This document shows positions 54,138-63,513 of a stretch of DNA of 64,000 bases, piece by piece; the stretch's first letter is position 1; every line of letters starts with the position of its first letter. The stretch covers positions 186,001 to 250,000 of the forward strand of contig NZ_QPES01000001.1 in assembly GCF_009455685.1 (NCBI RefSeq), written 5' to 3'. The position numbers were made by a program, and so were the translations under genes. The notes beneath the pieces were generated by a model, which was not told the DNA's origin, ran no database searches, and worked only from the letters and a program-made list of their open reading frames with translations. This stretch comes from Paraburkholderia hayleyella. Its GTDB lineage: Bacteria > Pseudomonadota > Gammaproteobacteria > Burkholderiales > Burkholderiaceae.

Positions 54138-54647
54138 TCAGCGCACCTCATACCGGCCGTTTCCCGTACCGACGATGGTCGCGCGCCCTGCGGCGGCGTA
54201 CAGCGTGACCTCCACCGGAACATCAATGCTTTCGGTACCGAACACCACACGCTGGACGATGGCGCCGGAGCCTGGATAGTTGATCGCCACGCTCGTCACA
54301 CCACCTTCCCAGCGGCGCGGCGCCAGAAGATCGTCGCGCAATGGGCGCCAGCCATCGCTCGTCCGGATATCGAAACGAAACCCCCCTTCCACGGGCTGCC
54401 AGGCCACTGGGCGCGCACGCACCTGAGCCTCGTCGCCCGCTGATTCGAACAACAGCGCCAGACGTTGCGCTTCTTCGTTGAGATCGGTACGAGGGTTACG
54501 GCTGAGCGTCAGCGACGCCAGCCCGAGCAACACGCCAGCGATCACAAGGACCACCAGCATTTCAAGCAACGTAAAGCCCGCCGCTCCGTGATGGAAACGG
54601 CGGGCTTTCCGCGGAGACAAACCGCGGCGGACAAGGGCTATTGCCAC
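54138..54647 (-). CDS. gspH: Type II secretion minor pseudopilin H
   Basis: A 169-residue minor pseudopilin. The prepilin site is HGAAGFTLLEMLVVLVIAGV (Gly-Phe near residue 24, Glu at +5). GspH-domain features are LNEEAQRLALLFESAGDEAQ, RPVAWQPVEGGFRFDI and WRPLRDDLLAPRRW. The start appears to be GTG at 54647, overlapping the end of gspG by ten bases. GspH forms the base of the pseudopilus tip complex. Confidence 0.9.
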   Translation of the reverse strand: MAIALVRRGLSPRKARRFHHGAAGFTLLEMLVVLVIAGVLLGLASLTLSRNPRTDLNEEAQRLALLFESAGDEAQVRARPVAWQPVEGGFRFDIRTSDGWRPLRDDLLAPRRWEGGVTSVAINYPGSGAIVQRVVFGTESIDVPVEVTLYAAAGRATIVGTGNGRYEVR

Positions 54648-55102
54648 GAGCCCACGTCGGCGTCATTGCCTTCGCCGCCGGCCTTGCCATCGGCGCCATA
54701 GCTAAAAACGTCGACCTCGCCATGTACGCCGGGGTTCAGATACTGATAGGTATTGCCCCATGGATCGTTGGGCAAGCGCTCAAGATAGCCACCGTCTTTC
54801 CAGTTGTTGGGCACTGGGTCGGTGCCGGGTTTTTCGATCAGTGCACGCAGGCCCTGATCCTGGGTCGGATAGCGGCCGTTGTCGAGACGATACAGCTTGA
54901 GTGCCTGCATCATCGTGCCGATGTCCTGCTTGGCGGCAACGCGGCGCGCCTCATCGGGGCGGCTCATGATCTTCGGCACGATCAGCGCGGCCAAAATACC
55001 GAGAATCGCAATCACGACCATGATTTCGATCAGCGTGAACCCTCGTTGACGGCGGGTGCGCACTCCCGCGATTTCAGCACGGCGATTGGTCCACAATTGC
55101 AT
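54638..55102 (-). CDS. gspG: Type II secretion major pseudopilin G
   Basis: A 154-residue major pseudopilin that polymerises into the piston-like pseudopilus. The prepilin motif is RQRGFTLIEIMVVIAILGIL (Gly-Phe near residues 21-22, Glu at +5). The core has RPDEARRVAAKQDIGTMMQALKLY broken only by short gaps, LDNGRYPTQDQGLRAL, and the C-terminal calcium-binding loop region around VDVFSYGADGKAGGEG. Upstream, gaggtagctaact gives a good ribosome site for ATG 55102. It is the first gene of the G-to-N operon, divergent from gspC. Confidence 0.95.
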   Translation of the reverse strand: MQLWTNRRAEIAGVRTRRQRGFTLIEIMVVIAILGILAALIVPKIMSRPDEARRVAAKQDIGTMMQALKLYRLDNGRYPTQDQGLRALIEKPGTDPVPNNWKDGGYLERLPNDPWGNTYQYLNPGVHGEVDVFSYGADGKAGGEGNDADVGSWQ

Positions 55103-55270
55103 AGTTAGCTACCTCTTTTAAAAAATGGGGTCGGTCATGTAAGCCGGGCACCCGGCAAGTAAATCGGGCCGCAGTGTCCGGGCGGGTCATTCTAATGGCA
55201 TCGCAAAACAGTCCGGCCGGGGCAAGACGACGCAGGCGGGGCTGCCGCAATTTCCACAATACTCCGTACA

Positions 55271-55693
55271 ATGTCGCGCATGAATGCTCTTCAGATCCGA
55301 CTCCTTTCGCTCACGCTGTTCGCGGTTTTCTGCGCCACGCTGACATACTGGGCCATCACACTCGCCTCGCATTCCAGCGCGCCACTGCCTGCTGCGGCCG
55401 CCCGTCCGGCTGTTTCGGTCGAACAGGCCGCCACGCTCTTTGGCGGTCAGCTTACGCGCAGCATCAACCAGGATGTGCGCCTGTTCGGCGTGCTGTCGCT
55501 GCGCGACGGCGCAGCGGCCATCATCAGCACTGGCGGCGAACCCTCGCGGGCGGTTGCGCTGGGCAGCACGATCATGCAAGGCGCCAGGCTCTCCGAAATC
55601 CGCCCTCGCTCGATCATCATCGACCGCAACGGCACACGCTCCGAAGTCTTCCTGCCCGCCAACGCACCCGGCCCGACAATCTACGTGCGTTAG
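55271..55693 (+). CDS. gspC: Type II secretion system protein C (short form)
   Basis: A 140-residue bitopic inner-membrane protein with one N-terminal helix (residues ~8-32) and a periplasmic homology region with AATLFGGQL, DVRLFGVLSLRDGAAAIIST and ARLSEIRPRSIIIDRNG. GspC links the inner-membrane platform to the secretin GspD. The protein ends after the homology region and lacks the PDZ or coiled-coil domain of longer GspC proteins. Burkholderia gsp loci likewise carry a short GspC on the strand opposite to the other genes, so this is probably normal. ATG 55280 is an alternative start. Confidence 0.85.
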   Translation: MSRMNALQIRLLSLTLFAVFCATLTYWAITLASHSSAPLPAAAARPAVSVEQAATLFGGQLTRSINQDVRLFGVLSLRDGAAAIISTGGEPSRAVALGSTIMQGARLSEIRPRSIIIDRNGTRSEVFLPANAPGPTIYVR

Positions 55694-55787
55694 TGCGTTA
55701 AGCAGTTAAAGCGGTACGGCCCTTACTGCATCGCCTCACCCATTACTGCGTGCATTACAGCGTAGCGGGCAGCGCTCACTGCACCAC

Positions 55788-57005
55788 TCACTGCACCATA
55801 TTGTTCAACTCGATGATCGGCAGCATCACCGCCAGCACGATCACCAGCACCACCCCTCCCATCGCCAGGATCAACAGCGGCTCAAGCAGGCTCGTCAGAA
55901 ACATCGTGCGCCGCTCCAGTTCACGTGCCTCACCTTCGGCGGCACGATCGAGCATCGTGGTCACATCGCCCGTGGCTTCACCCGAACGGATCAGATGCAC
56001 GAGCACTGGCGGAAACGTCTTCGTATTGCCTAACGCCCGCGACAACGATGTGCCTTCACGCACGCGCACAATGGCATCGTCGATATTGCTGCGCATTGCC
56101 CGGTTGCTCAGGGTTTCGCTCGCGGCCTGCAAGGCACGCAAAATCGGCACGCCAGCGGCCGTCAAAATGGCCAGCGTGCTAGCAAAACGCACCGTGTTAT
56201 AACCCCGCACCAGCTTGCCCAGCAACGGTGCGCCTAGCAGCCAGCGATCGAACGCGAAGCGCGGACCCGATTGCGCCAGCAACGCACGGGCCACATAAAC
56301 CACCAGCGCTAGCCCCAGCAGCATCGCCCACCACCAATGCCGCACGAAACCTGAGAGCGCCATCATCATGACCGTCAGAAACGGTAATTGTTGTTTCGTG
56401 CTGGCGAACACATTGACCACCTGCGGCACGACATAGCTCAGCAAAAACGTGACAATGCCAAACGCGATCAACGTAACGATCGCCGGATACGTAAACGCCA
56501 GCACGATTTTTTGCTTGAGCGCATTGCGCTGCTCGATGTAATCAGCAAGACGCGACAGCACCAGCCCCAGCTTGCCGGTGTGTTCGCCTGCCGCGACCAG
56601 CGCGCGGTAAATCCCGGGAAAATCTCGCGGATGCTGGGCCAGCGCGTTCGCAAACGAATGGCCACCCAACACTTCAGCGCGAATCGAGGCCATCAGCTCG
56701 CGGATGTAATCACGCTCGGATTGCTCGGTGAGAACCGCCAGCGTCTCGTCGAGCGGCAAGCCGGCAATCAGTAAACTGGCAATTTGCCGCGTCATGATGG
56801 CCTGCTCGCGCTGCGACAAACGCCGCCCCAGCGACAAGTGCTGACTGCGTTCGCCGCGCATGCGCGTGGCAGCGGGTTCGACGACGAGGGGCGTCAGGCC
56901 CTGGGTACGAAGCTGGGTCCGGGCGCTGCGAGCGCTGTCGGCATCGAGCACGCCTTTTTGCGCTTTGCCCGCCGCATCAATCGCTTCGTAACGGAATGCA
57001 GGCAT
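55788..57005 (-). CDS. gspF: Type II secretion inner-membrane platform protein F
   Basis: A 405-residue polytopic protein with three membrane segments and two homologous GspF cytoplasmic domains. Signatures are MPAFRYEAIDAAGKAQKG at the N-terminus, LSQREQAIMTRQIASLLIAG (residues ~66-85), AALIVG-like helix regions near 170-200, TLAILTAAGVPILRALQAA near 275, and RSGEATGDVTTMLDRAAE near 330. It works with GspE and GspL to assemble the pseudopilus. It starts four bases after gspE ends. Confidence 0.94.
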   Translation of the reverse strand: MPAFRYEAIDAAGKAQKGVLDADSARSARTQLRTQGLTPLVVEPAATRMRGERSQHLSLGRRLSQREQAIMTRQIASLLIAGLPLDETLAVLTEQSERDYIRELMASIRAEVLGGHSFANALAQHPRDFPGIYRALVAAGEHTGKLGLVLSRLADYIEQRNALKQKIVLAFTYPAIVTLIAFGIVTFLLSYVVPQVVNVFASTKQQLPFLTVMMMALSGFVRHWWWAMLLGLALVVYVARALLAQSGPRFAFDRWLLGAPLLGKLVRGYNTVRFASTLAILTAAGVPILRALQAASETLSNRAMRSNIDDAIVRVREGTSLSRALGNTKTFPPVLVHLIRSGEATGDVTTMLDRAAEGEARELERRTMFLTSLLEPLLILAMGGVVLVIVLAVMLPIIELNNMVQ

Positions 57006-57009
57006 CCGT

Positions 57010-58557
57010 TCAGACTCCCGTCACGCGAATGACTTCTTCTAGCGACGTCAGGCCTGATTCGAGCCAGCGTTCACCATCCTCACGCAGTGTGCGCATGCCT
57101 TGCTCGCGGCCTGCCGTGAGAATTTCGGAATCCGCCGCATTACGGTGAATCAGTGCGCGAATCGTGTCGTCCAGCAACAGCAGCTCATAGACCCCGCGCC
57201 GCCCGGCATAGCCAGAGTGGCCGCAACGCTCACAGCCGACCGGATGCCACTGAACCCGCTCCACGCCGTCTTCGCCGGATTCTGTACGCGCTTCCTTGCA
57301 TACCGGACACAAGCGGCGCACCAGCCGCTGCGCCAGCACGCCAAGCAACGAGGACGCCAGCAGATAGGGCTCAACGCCCATGTCGGTGAGACGGGTCACG
57401 GCGGAAGCGGCATCGTTGGTATGCAGCGTGGCCAGCACCAGGTGGCCCGTGAGCGAAGCCTGCACCGCGATTTGCGCGGTTTCGAGATCGCGGATTTCAC
57501 CAATCATGATGACGTCCGGGTCTTGCCGCAGAATCGAGCGCAACGCCCGCGCGAAAGTCATGCCGATGCGCTCGTTGACTTGTGTCTGGCCGATACCGGA
57601 CAAGTCATATTCGATCGGGTCTTCGACCGTGATGATGTTGGTCGTCGCGGTTTCGAGCCGCGACATCGCCGCATACAAGGTCGTGGTTTTGCCCGAGCCC
57701 GTCGGGCCCGTAACGAGCACGATGCCGTGCGGGCGGCCAATCAGTTTGTCGAATTTGACCAGCGTGTCAGCCGCCATCCCCAGCGCTTCGAGGTTGAGCC
57801 GCGCCGCGTCTTTTTCGAGCAGCCGCAACACCGCGCGCTCACCATGGCCCGTAGGCAACGTCGAGACCCGCACATCCACCGGACGGCCGCCCACACGCAA
57901 AGTAATCCGGCCATCCTGGGGCAAACGTTTTTCGGCAATATCAAGTTGCGCCATGATCTTGATGCGCGAAATCAATGCCCCGTGCAAAGCCTTCTTGGGT
58001 CGCACCACGTCGCGCAACGTGCCATCCACGCGAAACCGTACAACCGAGGCATTTTCAAAAGGCTCGATGTGAATATCGGACGCCTGTTCGCGCGCCGCCT
58101 GGGTCAACAGCGCATTGATCATGCGGATAATCGGCGCGTCGTCTTCGGATTCGAGCAGATCTTCGACTTCGGGGATATCTTGCATCAGGCGCGACAGGTC
58201 CACCTCGCCTTCGACTTCGCCCACTACCTGCGCGGCACTGCCGTCCTGGCGCGCATACGCCTGATTGATCGCCTGGGCGAGATCGGCGGCAGGCACGCGT
58301 AGCACCGATAACACACCGAAGTTGCGCGCGACTTCGGCAAGCGCGGCATCGCTGGTGCGCTCGCTAATCCAGACTTCCAGGCCCTCCGCGCGCTGCTGCG
58401 CGACAAGAATCTGGCCGCTCTTGGCAAAACCATAAGGCACCAGCCGCGCGGCGAGCGGCGAGGGAGCCTCGCGCCCACCCTCTGCCAGGGATGCGGATAC
58501 AGATGCGGACGCCCCGGATACGGCGCCCGCAGCAGAAGAGGGCGACGACGTACTCAA
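57010..58557 (-). CDS. gspE: Type II secretion ATPase E
   Basis: A 515-residue cytoplasmic hexameric ATPase. N1E domain (residues ~30-130), then the catalytic core: Walker A GPTGSGKTTTLYAAMSRLE near residue 280, Asp box ITVEDPIEYDLSGIGQTQVN near 308, Walker B DPDVIMIGEIRDLETAQIA near 345 and His box LVLATLHTNDAASAVTRL near 375. A four-Cys zinc element (LCPVCKEA ... GCERCGHSGYAGR, about 415-450) follows, as in GspE. The apparent start is TTG at 58557, overlapping the gspD stop by four bases, with ggag upstream. The Ala/Ser-rich first ~30 residues are probably flexible. Confidence 0.95.
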   Translation of the reverse strand: MSTSSPSSAAGAVSGASASVSASLAEGGREAPSPLAARLVPYGFAKSGQILVAQQRAEGLEVWISERTSDAALAEVARNFGVLSVLRVPAADLAQAINQAYARQDGSAAQVVGEVEGEVDLSRLMQDIPEVEDLLESEDDAPIIRMINALLTQAAREQASDIHIEPFENASVVRFRVDGTLRDVVRPKKALHGALISRIKIMAQLDIAEKRLPQDGRITLRVGGRPVDVRVSTLPTGHGERAVLRLLEKDAARLNLEALGMAADTLVKFDKLIGRPHGIVLVTGPTGSGKTTTLYAAMSRLETATTNIITVEDPIEYDLSGIGQTQVNERIGMTFARALRSILRQDPDVIMIGEIRDLETAQIAVQASLTGHLVLATLHTNDAASAVTRLTDMGVEPYLLASSLLGVLAQRLVRRLCPVCKEARTESGEDGVERVQWHPVGCERCGHSGYAGRRGVYELLLLDDTIRALIHRNAADSEILTAGREQGMRTLREDGERWLESGLTSLEEVIRVTGV

Positions 58558-60851
58558 GGATGCTCTCCAGGCGCCGCCGTCGTGCCTTGCCCGTCATTGG
58601 GCAGCGCCGCCGGCGTCGGGGAGAGCTGCGGTGCCGGCTGGCGTGTCATCCGGTTGAGGTCGAACAGGTTTTCTGCGGGTACTGCGCCTTGGCTCGGGCC
58701 GGGCGGCATCGGCGGCAATTGCGGAATGTTCTTGTCACGAATCAGGCGGTTATCGGTCTGATAGTCGTTTTGCGCATCGCGCAGATAATCGTAGCGGCTG
58801 GTAGCGATGGCCGAACTTGTCGCCTGGTCGCGCACGATCACCGGCCGCAGGAACACCATCAGATTGGTTTTCGTGCGGTTCTTGTTTTCCGAGCGGAACA
58901 ATTGGCCAAGCCAGGGAATATCGCCCAGTAGCGGGACTTTGGACGCGCCATTCGTGTACTGGTCCTGCATCAGGCCACCGAGCACGACGATTTCGCCATC
59001 GTCGGCCAGCACGGTGGACTGGATCGAGCGCTTGTTGATCGTGACGCCGCCCGGATTGGCTGCCGTATTGGGCAACACGGAGGAGTCTTCCTGATAAAGC
59101 TGGAGCTTCAGCACGCCGCCTTCGGTGATTTGTGGCTTGATGTGCAGCGTCACGCCGACGTCTTGCCGGTCAAATGTATTAAACGCGGTGACGGACGTCG
59201 CTGAATTAGCGGTAGGCGTCGCATAGGAACCCGTGACGACCGGCACATTCTGTCCAACGACGATTTTCGCTTCTTCGTTATCGAGCGTAATCAGGTTAGG
59301 TGTCGACAGGATGTTCGCATCGCTCGATTGCGACAGGGCCTGCAGCAAGCCGCCCAGCCCGAACACATTGCCAAACTTGTGCAACAGCCCGACATTCAGG
59401 CCGTTATTGAGCAGGTTGCCCGCTGCCGCGAGCCCCACGGCGGGATTTTGGGCGATGACGTTACCCGTGGCGGTGAGGTTGACGATGCTCTGGCTGCCAT
59501 TCGCACCGAAATTCGAACCACCGAAGAGCGCGTTATTGCCGCCTTGAGAAAGCAGCGCGCCTTGCCACTGAATACCGAGGTTCGCGCTCGTTGTCGCGGA
59601 GAGCTCGACAATCAGCGCTTCGATATACACCTGCGGCCGGCGGGCATCGAGCTGGTCGATCACCGCGCGCAGGTTACGATAAACCGGATCCGACGCGGTG
59701 ATGATGAGCGAGTTCGTGGCCGGATCCGCCTGAATCATGCCGCCTGGCTGATTGTCGTTATCGTTGTTGTCCTTGCTGCCAAGAAACCCCGCGTTGTCAT
59801 TATTGCCGCCGCCCGCCATCGGATTGCTGGACGAGCCACTACCCAAACCACCCGATGGCAATGGCGGCATCCCTGGCGTACCTGTGGAATTGCCATTGCC
59901 ATTGCCACTGCTGCCACTGCTGTTGTTCTGATTGAACGTATTGGCATTGCCAGAACCACTGCTATCGTTTCCGCTGCCTTTACCCAGCATGCCGCGCAAC
60001 GTTTTGGCCAGACGCACGGCATCGGCATTGCGCAACGTCACGACGTGCATGTTGCCCAGCTTCGCGGTGGGTGCGTCAAGCTGCTTTGCCAGCATTTTGG
60101 CCGCGGCCAGCCGTCCGGCGCTCGAAGCACGCAATAACAGTGAGTTGGTGCGTGCGTCAGCGGTGACCGACACCTTGAGCGTTGCATCGGTGTTGCCAAT
60201 CGCACCGGGATCGAGCATTTTGGACAGTTGCCCGGCCACGTCGATCGCATTGGCATTTTTCAGCGGTAAAACTTCGACTTGCTGCCCCGCCACCGTATCC
60301 ACGCCCGCGATGATCCGCGCAATGCGCCGCACGTTATCGGCGTAATCGGTAACGACAATCGTGTTGTTCGCCGGATAGGCCGCTACGGTATTGTTCGGCG
60401 AGATCAGCGGGCGCAACACCGGCAAGAGGTTGTTGGCCGATTCGTTTTTCAGCTGGAAGATTTGCGTGACAACCTGATCGCCACTGGCAACAGGTTTATT
60501 GCCGACGGCGGTGGGCACCCCCTGAAGTTTTGCATCGGCTTCCGGAACGACTTTTAACAAACCGTAGTCTTGAACTAGCGCAAAGCCCTGCATGCGCAAT
60601 GCAGACTGAAGAATTTTGAGTGCCTGTTCTTCGGGCACGGGGTGTTCGGAGACCAGGTTCAGCTGACCCTTCACCCGCGGATCGACAATGATCGTCTTAC
60701 CCGTTGCAACGCCAATCGCCTTGGCAACCTGATCAATATCGGCGTTAACGAAATTCAGTGTCACCTGGGCGTAAGCCGCCTGCGCGGTGAGTAATCCGGC
60801 AACCAGCAGCGCCGTTGCAATGCGACGCAATGCCATACAGTTTGTTCTCAT
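58554..60851 (-). CDS. gspD: Type II secretion outer-membrane secretin D
   Basis: A 765-residue secretin that forms the outer-membrane channel. A signal peptide (residues ~1-29, AQAAYA) precedes N0 (VTLNFVNADIDQVAKAIGV), N1-N3 domains (with VTDYADNVRRIARIIAGVD, LLRASSAGRLAAAKMLAKQL) and the secretin core (VDWKE-like region replaced by VYIEALIVELSATTSANLG, then VPVVTGSYATPTANSA and DDGEIVVLGGLMQD). Between N3 halves is an ~85-residue Gly/Ser/Asn-rich low-complexity insertion (about residues 315-400). ATG 60851 is preferred; ATG 60836 is possible. First gene of gspDEF. No pilotin gene is next to it. Confidence 0.95.
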   Translation of the reverse strand: MRTNCMALRRIATALLVAGLLTAQAAYAQVTLNFVNADIDQVAKAIGVATGKTIIVDPRVKGQLNLVSEHPVPEEQALKILQSALRMQGFALVQDYGLLKVVPEADAKLQGVPTAVGNKPVASGDQVVTQIFQLKNESANNLLPVLRPLISPNNTVAAYPANNTIVVTDYADNVRRIARIIAGVDTVAGQQVEVLPLKNANAIDVAGQLSKMLDPGAIGNTDATLKVSVTADARTNSLLLRASSAGRLAAAKMLAKQLDAPTAKLGNMHVVTLRNADAVRLAKTLRGMLGKGSGNDSSGSGNANTFNQNNSSGSSGNGNGNSTGTPGMPPLPSGGLGSGSSSNPMAGGGNNDNAGFLGSKDNNDNDNQPGGMIQADPATNSLIITASDPVYRNLRAVIDQLDARRPQVYIEALIVELSATTSANLGIQWQGALLSQGGNNALFGGSNFGANGSQSIVNLTATGNVIAQNPAVGLAAAGNLLNNGLNVGLLHKFGNVFGLGGLLQALSQSSDANILSTPNLITLDNEEAKIVVGQNVPVVTGSYATPTANSATSVTAFNTFDRQDVGVTLHIKPQITEGGVLKLQLYQEDSSVLPNTAANPGGVTINKRSIQSTVLADDGEIVVLGGLMQDQYTNGASKVPLLGDIPWLGQLFRSENKNRTKTNLMVFLRPVIVRDQATSSAIATSRYDYLRDAQNDYQTDNRLIRDKNIPQLPPMPPGPSQGAVPAENLFDLNRMTRQPAPQLSPTPAALPNDGQGTTAAPGEHP

Positions 60852-61308
60852 GGGTTGTGATGTTGATGCTAACGGCAAACGCTGCCGGTCAGTCCCGCGC
60901 AAGCATACGGACACGATACGATCTCCGGCCAGTCGCCTCGCCACTCCTCAACGCCTTCAGGGTTTTGTAAGCAGCAGACAAAAAGCATGCCATCCACTAT
61001 CGAAAAAAACACTGAACAATACCAGCTTTTCTTCGTAAATCTGTCAAAAAAAACAACGCCTTTTATGAGATTTCCCACCGCACCGGGTCTTTCAGATGGA
61101 GCTTGATGGCCTTATTCATCAACGCCTTGACCCGTTTTAAAACCATTTCGGATTGCGCAATTTTGTGTCGTCTGGCCAGCTTGACGAGGCCCAAGCCACC
61201 GGTATGATACGAGGCGGTTCGCAGCGGTAATTGACAAGCAGCGGTAATACGGTTTTTCGCGCGAATTCTTATTGTTTATTTTTTTCTCAAGACAGGAATA
61301 CCTCATCC
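60852..61308. other. Divergent region between gspD and the lytic transglycosylase
   Basis: 457 bases. For gspD there is a possible minus-strand -35 TTGACA (complement of 61042-61047) with a weak -10 (TGGTAT, complement of 61019-61024) after 17 bases. A good plus-strand promoter is listed separately. An 11-base direct repeat, gcagcggtaat, occurs at 61221-61231 and 61239-61249. Confidence 0.5.
61181..61208 (+). promoter_or_regulatory. Predicted sigma-70 promoter of the lytic transglycosylase gene
   Basis: TTGACG at 61181-61186 and TATGAT at 61203-61208 with a 16-base spacer. Transcription would start near 61215, giving a leader of about 95 nt that contains the 11-base direct repeat. Confidence 0.6.
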
Positions 61309-61755
61309 ATGAAGCGCGTTCTGCTTACTGTTGCCACCGGGTTCATCACGCTCATTACCGCTGGGTCAGTACGCGCCGACTGTTTCGATGAAGCCGCCAG
61401 TTATCAAAACGTCAATCCTTTGATCTTGCGCGCCATCGCCTGGCAAGAATCACGCAACCGCCCCAGCGCCCTGCACAAGAATGCCAATGGCTCAACGGAC
61501 TACGGCGTGATGCAAATCAATTCGATCCATCTACCGAGGCTGTCTCAGTATGGGATATCGACAGGCACACTAATGGAGCCCTGCAAGAATGTCTACATCG
61601 CCGCATGGCATTTGCGCCAGAAAATGAATCGCTATGGCAATACCTGGGAAGCCGTTGGCGCCTACCATTCCGAAACACCTGCGCTGCGAGATAAATATGC
61701 AAAGCAGATCGCCGGTATTTTGCAAAAATGGAATTTCCTGGCCATCACGCGTTAA
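61309..61755 (+). CDS. Lytic transglycosylase, IagB/VirB1-like (SLT domain)
   Basis: A 148-residue exported peptidoglycan lyase. A signal peptide (residues ~1-23, SVRA) precedes a single SLT domain: DCFDEAASYQNVNPLILRAI, then IAWQESRNRPSAL with the catalytic Glu in W-Q-E-S-R, GSTDYGVMQINSIHLPRL (the G-x-M-Q-I-N motif) and ETPALRDKYAKQI. Small stand-alone enzymes of this type (IagB, BfpH, VirB1) locally open the wall for secretion systems and pili. It lies next to the gsp locus, divergent from gspD, so a role in assembling the type II apparatus is plausible but not shown. A good promoter lies ~100 bases upstream. Confidence 0.9.
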   Translation: MKRVLLTVATGFITLITAGSVRADCFDEAASYQNVNPLILRAIAWQESRNRPSALHKNANGSTDYGVMQINSIHLPRLSQYGISTGTLMEPCKNVYIAAWHLRQKMNRYGNTWEAVGAYHSETPALRDKYAKQIAGILQKWNFLAITR

Positions 61756-61918
61756 AGCAGGTTTAACCGATTTATCCCGCTGATTTTTTGGTATCGGCTG
61801 CGGCATTTTGGCGATAGTCATTTGATGCACAATATCGGCTTTCTACGGCTGCCTGTCTGAAAGCCTGAATACGCGGCTCTCGCCCCCTCCTTCCTCTTTG
61901 CGATTTTTCGACACAGCG
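61756..61918. other. Intergenic region upstream of the CobW-family gene
   Basis: 163 bases. I looked for a Zur-type inverted repeat (as found before many zinc-responsive cobW genes) and saw no convincing match; only an A+T-rich patch around 61815-61850. Confidence 0.35.
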
Positions 61919-63154
61919 ATGAACCAGCCGCCACTGCCCGTCACCGTGCTTTCCGGTTTTCTGGGCGCGGGCAAAACCACGCTCCTGAACCACCTTCTGG
62001 CCAACCGCGCGAATCTGCGTCTCGCAGTCATCGTCCATGACCCGGCTGATCGAGCCCCCGGAGCAGCACTCGATGAAATGCCGGATGGCTGCCTTTGCTG
62101 CACGTCACGCAATAACCTGGCCGACGATATTCGACGTTTACTCGCACAACAGCGCTTCGATGCCATCCTGATCGAAGCCGCAAGCGTCGACGAACCCCTG
62201 GCAATAGCCGAAGTGCTCAGCGCGGACAATAACGATCCCCCCCTCGCTGATCTCATCCGGCTCGACACTATGGTGACGGTCGTTGACGCGTTGCGTTTTC
62301 TGGATGATTACGCCTGCGCCGACACACTGGCGGAACACGGCCTTGCCCTCACCGGGGAAGACGATCGCACGCTGGTTGAATTGCTCATCGAACAGATTGA
62401 GTTTTGCGACGTTCTGGTGATCAATAAAACGGATCAGGTAAGTGCTGAAGCGCTTGTGCAGTTGCAACATGTTCTCTCGCGGCTTAATCCACGTGCTGTG
62501 CAAATTACCAGTCAATTTGGGGCGGTACCGCCCGATCAGGTCATCAATACAGAGCGCTTCGATTACGACGCAACGGCCGATGGCCCAGCCTGGGTTGCCG
62601 TACAGAGTGGCCATGACGTTGCCATGGCAGACGAATTCAACGCCGATCATTTTGTTTACCGCGCTCGCCGGCCATTCCATCCGGAGCGGCTCTGGGCGTT
62701 ATTACACGAGGAATGGACAGGCGTGCTGCGCAGCAAAGGGTTTTTCTGGCTGGCAACGCGTAATGACACAGCAGGTTCGCTGTCGCAAGCGGGTGGCGTA
62801 TGCCGTCACGGCCCAGCGGGCATGTGGTGGGTGGTTCAGCCACGCAGCGAATGGCCGGACGACGACCCGGAACTCATGGCAGAAATCATGGCTGACTGGC
62901 ATGGCGATCTGACCGATCACACGATTGGTGATCGCCGCCAGGCGCTAGTCATGACCGGTCTCGGTATTAATCGCGCGGCCTGGCAGGCCCGGCTCGATGC
63001 CTGTTTGCTCAGCGATGCCGAGTACGCCATGGGCTCCGACGCCTGGCAACAATGGACGGATCCCTTTCCAGCATGGGATTTCGCTTCCGAAGACGATCAC
63101 GATCACAGCCACCCCCATCACGGCCACGGCCACGATCATCACCACGATCACTAG
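61919..63154 (+). CDS. CobW/COG0523-family GTP-binding metallochaperone
   Basis: A 411-residue GTPase of the G3E family. The P-loop is [18 protein letters not shown] (residues ~10-27), the metal-binding C-x-C-C motif is [10 protein letters not shown] near residue 57, and the guanine-specifying NKTD is in [13 protein letters not shown] near 170. The C-terminal CobW_C domain begins near residue 250 ([16 protein letters not shown]). The last ~20 residues are a His/Asp-rich tail ([18 protein letters not shown]). His-rich CobW proteins of the ZigA/YeiR type handle zinc; the metal here is inferred from that tail. In some families the switch region is ERTG; the sequence [11 protein letters not shown] is less typical. 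ATG 61919 fits the family start. Confidence 0.9.
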   Translation: MNQPPLPVTVLSGFLGAGKTTLLNHLLANRANLRLAVIVHDPADRAPGAALDEMPDGCLCCTSRNNLADDIRRLLAQQRFDAILIEAASVDEPLAIAEVLSADNNDPPLADLIRLDTMVTVVDALRFLDDYACADTLAEHGLALTGEDDRTLVELLIEQIEFCDVLVINKTDQVSAEALVQLQHVLSRLNPRAVQITSQFGAVPPDQVINTERFDYDATADGPAWVAVQSGHDVAMADEFNADHFVYRARRPFHPERLWALLHEEWTGVLRSKGFFWLATRNDTAGSLSQAGGVCRHGPAGMWWVVQPRSEWPDDDPELMAEIMADWHGDLTDHTIGDRRQALVMTGLGINRAAWQARLDACLLSDAEYAMGSDAWQQWTDPFPAWDFASEDDHDHSHPHHGHGHDHHHDH

Positions 63155-63185
63155 CTCGTCCTCCGTGCACAGGCAAAACACAGAC

Positions 63186-63210
63186 AAAAAAAACCCGCCT
63201 TGTGGCGGGT
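63186..63210 (-). terminator. Intrinsic terminator of the HU gene
   Basis: On the minus strand, acccgcc / ggcgggt pairs around a four-base loop (63193-63210) followed by a run of eight T (63186-63193 on the complement). Good stem and U-tract. On the plus strand the same hairpin lies after the CobW-family gene but without a U-tract. Confidence 0.9.
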
Positions 63211-63234
63211 GTCAGCAATCGGGCACCGAAATGC

Positions 63235-63513
63235 TTAACGCTTGTTGACTGCGTCCTTGAACGCCTTGCCAGCCGTAAATTTCACAGTCTTGGCAGCTGG
63301 AATCTTGATGGATTCGCCAGTCTTCGGGTTACGGCCAGTGCGCGCTGCGCGCTTGCCTGAACCAAAGCTACCGAAGCCAATCAACTGGACCGCGTCACCC
63401 TTCGACACTGTCTTCTTGATCACTTCAAGCAACGTGTCCAATGTTTCGCCGGTTTGAGCTTTGCTGGCGCCAGTCTGAGCTGCAACGGCGTCGATCAGTT
63501 CCTGTTTGTTCAT
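63235..63513 (-). CDS. hupB: HU family DNA-binding protein
   Basis: A 92-residue nucleoid protein of the HU/IHF fold. It starts [20 protein letters not shown] and carries [20 protein letters not shown] and [20 protein letters not shown], the beta-arm with the DNA-intercalating Pro (R-N-P). HU dimers bend and compact DNA without sequence specificity. Ribosome site aagga lies just before ATG 63513. Burkholderia often carry several HU genes; the symbol follows the usual naming and is not proven by locus. A strong terminator follows. Confidence 0.95.
   Translation of the reverse strand: MNKQELIDAVAAQTGASKAQTGETLDTLLEVIKKTVSKGDAVQLIGFGSFGSGKRAARTGRNPKTGESIKIPAAKTVKFTAGKAFKDAVNKR

Noticed and set aside
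57100..58302. 400-codon frame antisense to gspE
   Set aside because: Frame opened by the G+C-biased codon pattern of gspE; no domain, His/Arg-rich shadow translation.
61756..61918. Possible Zur box before the CobW-family gene
   Set aside because: No A+T-rich inverted repeat matching a Zur site was visible.
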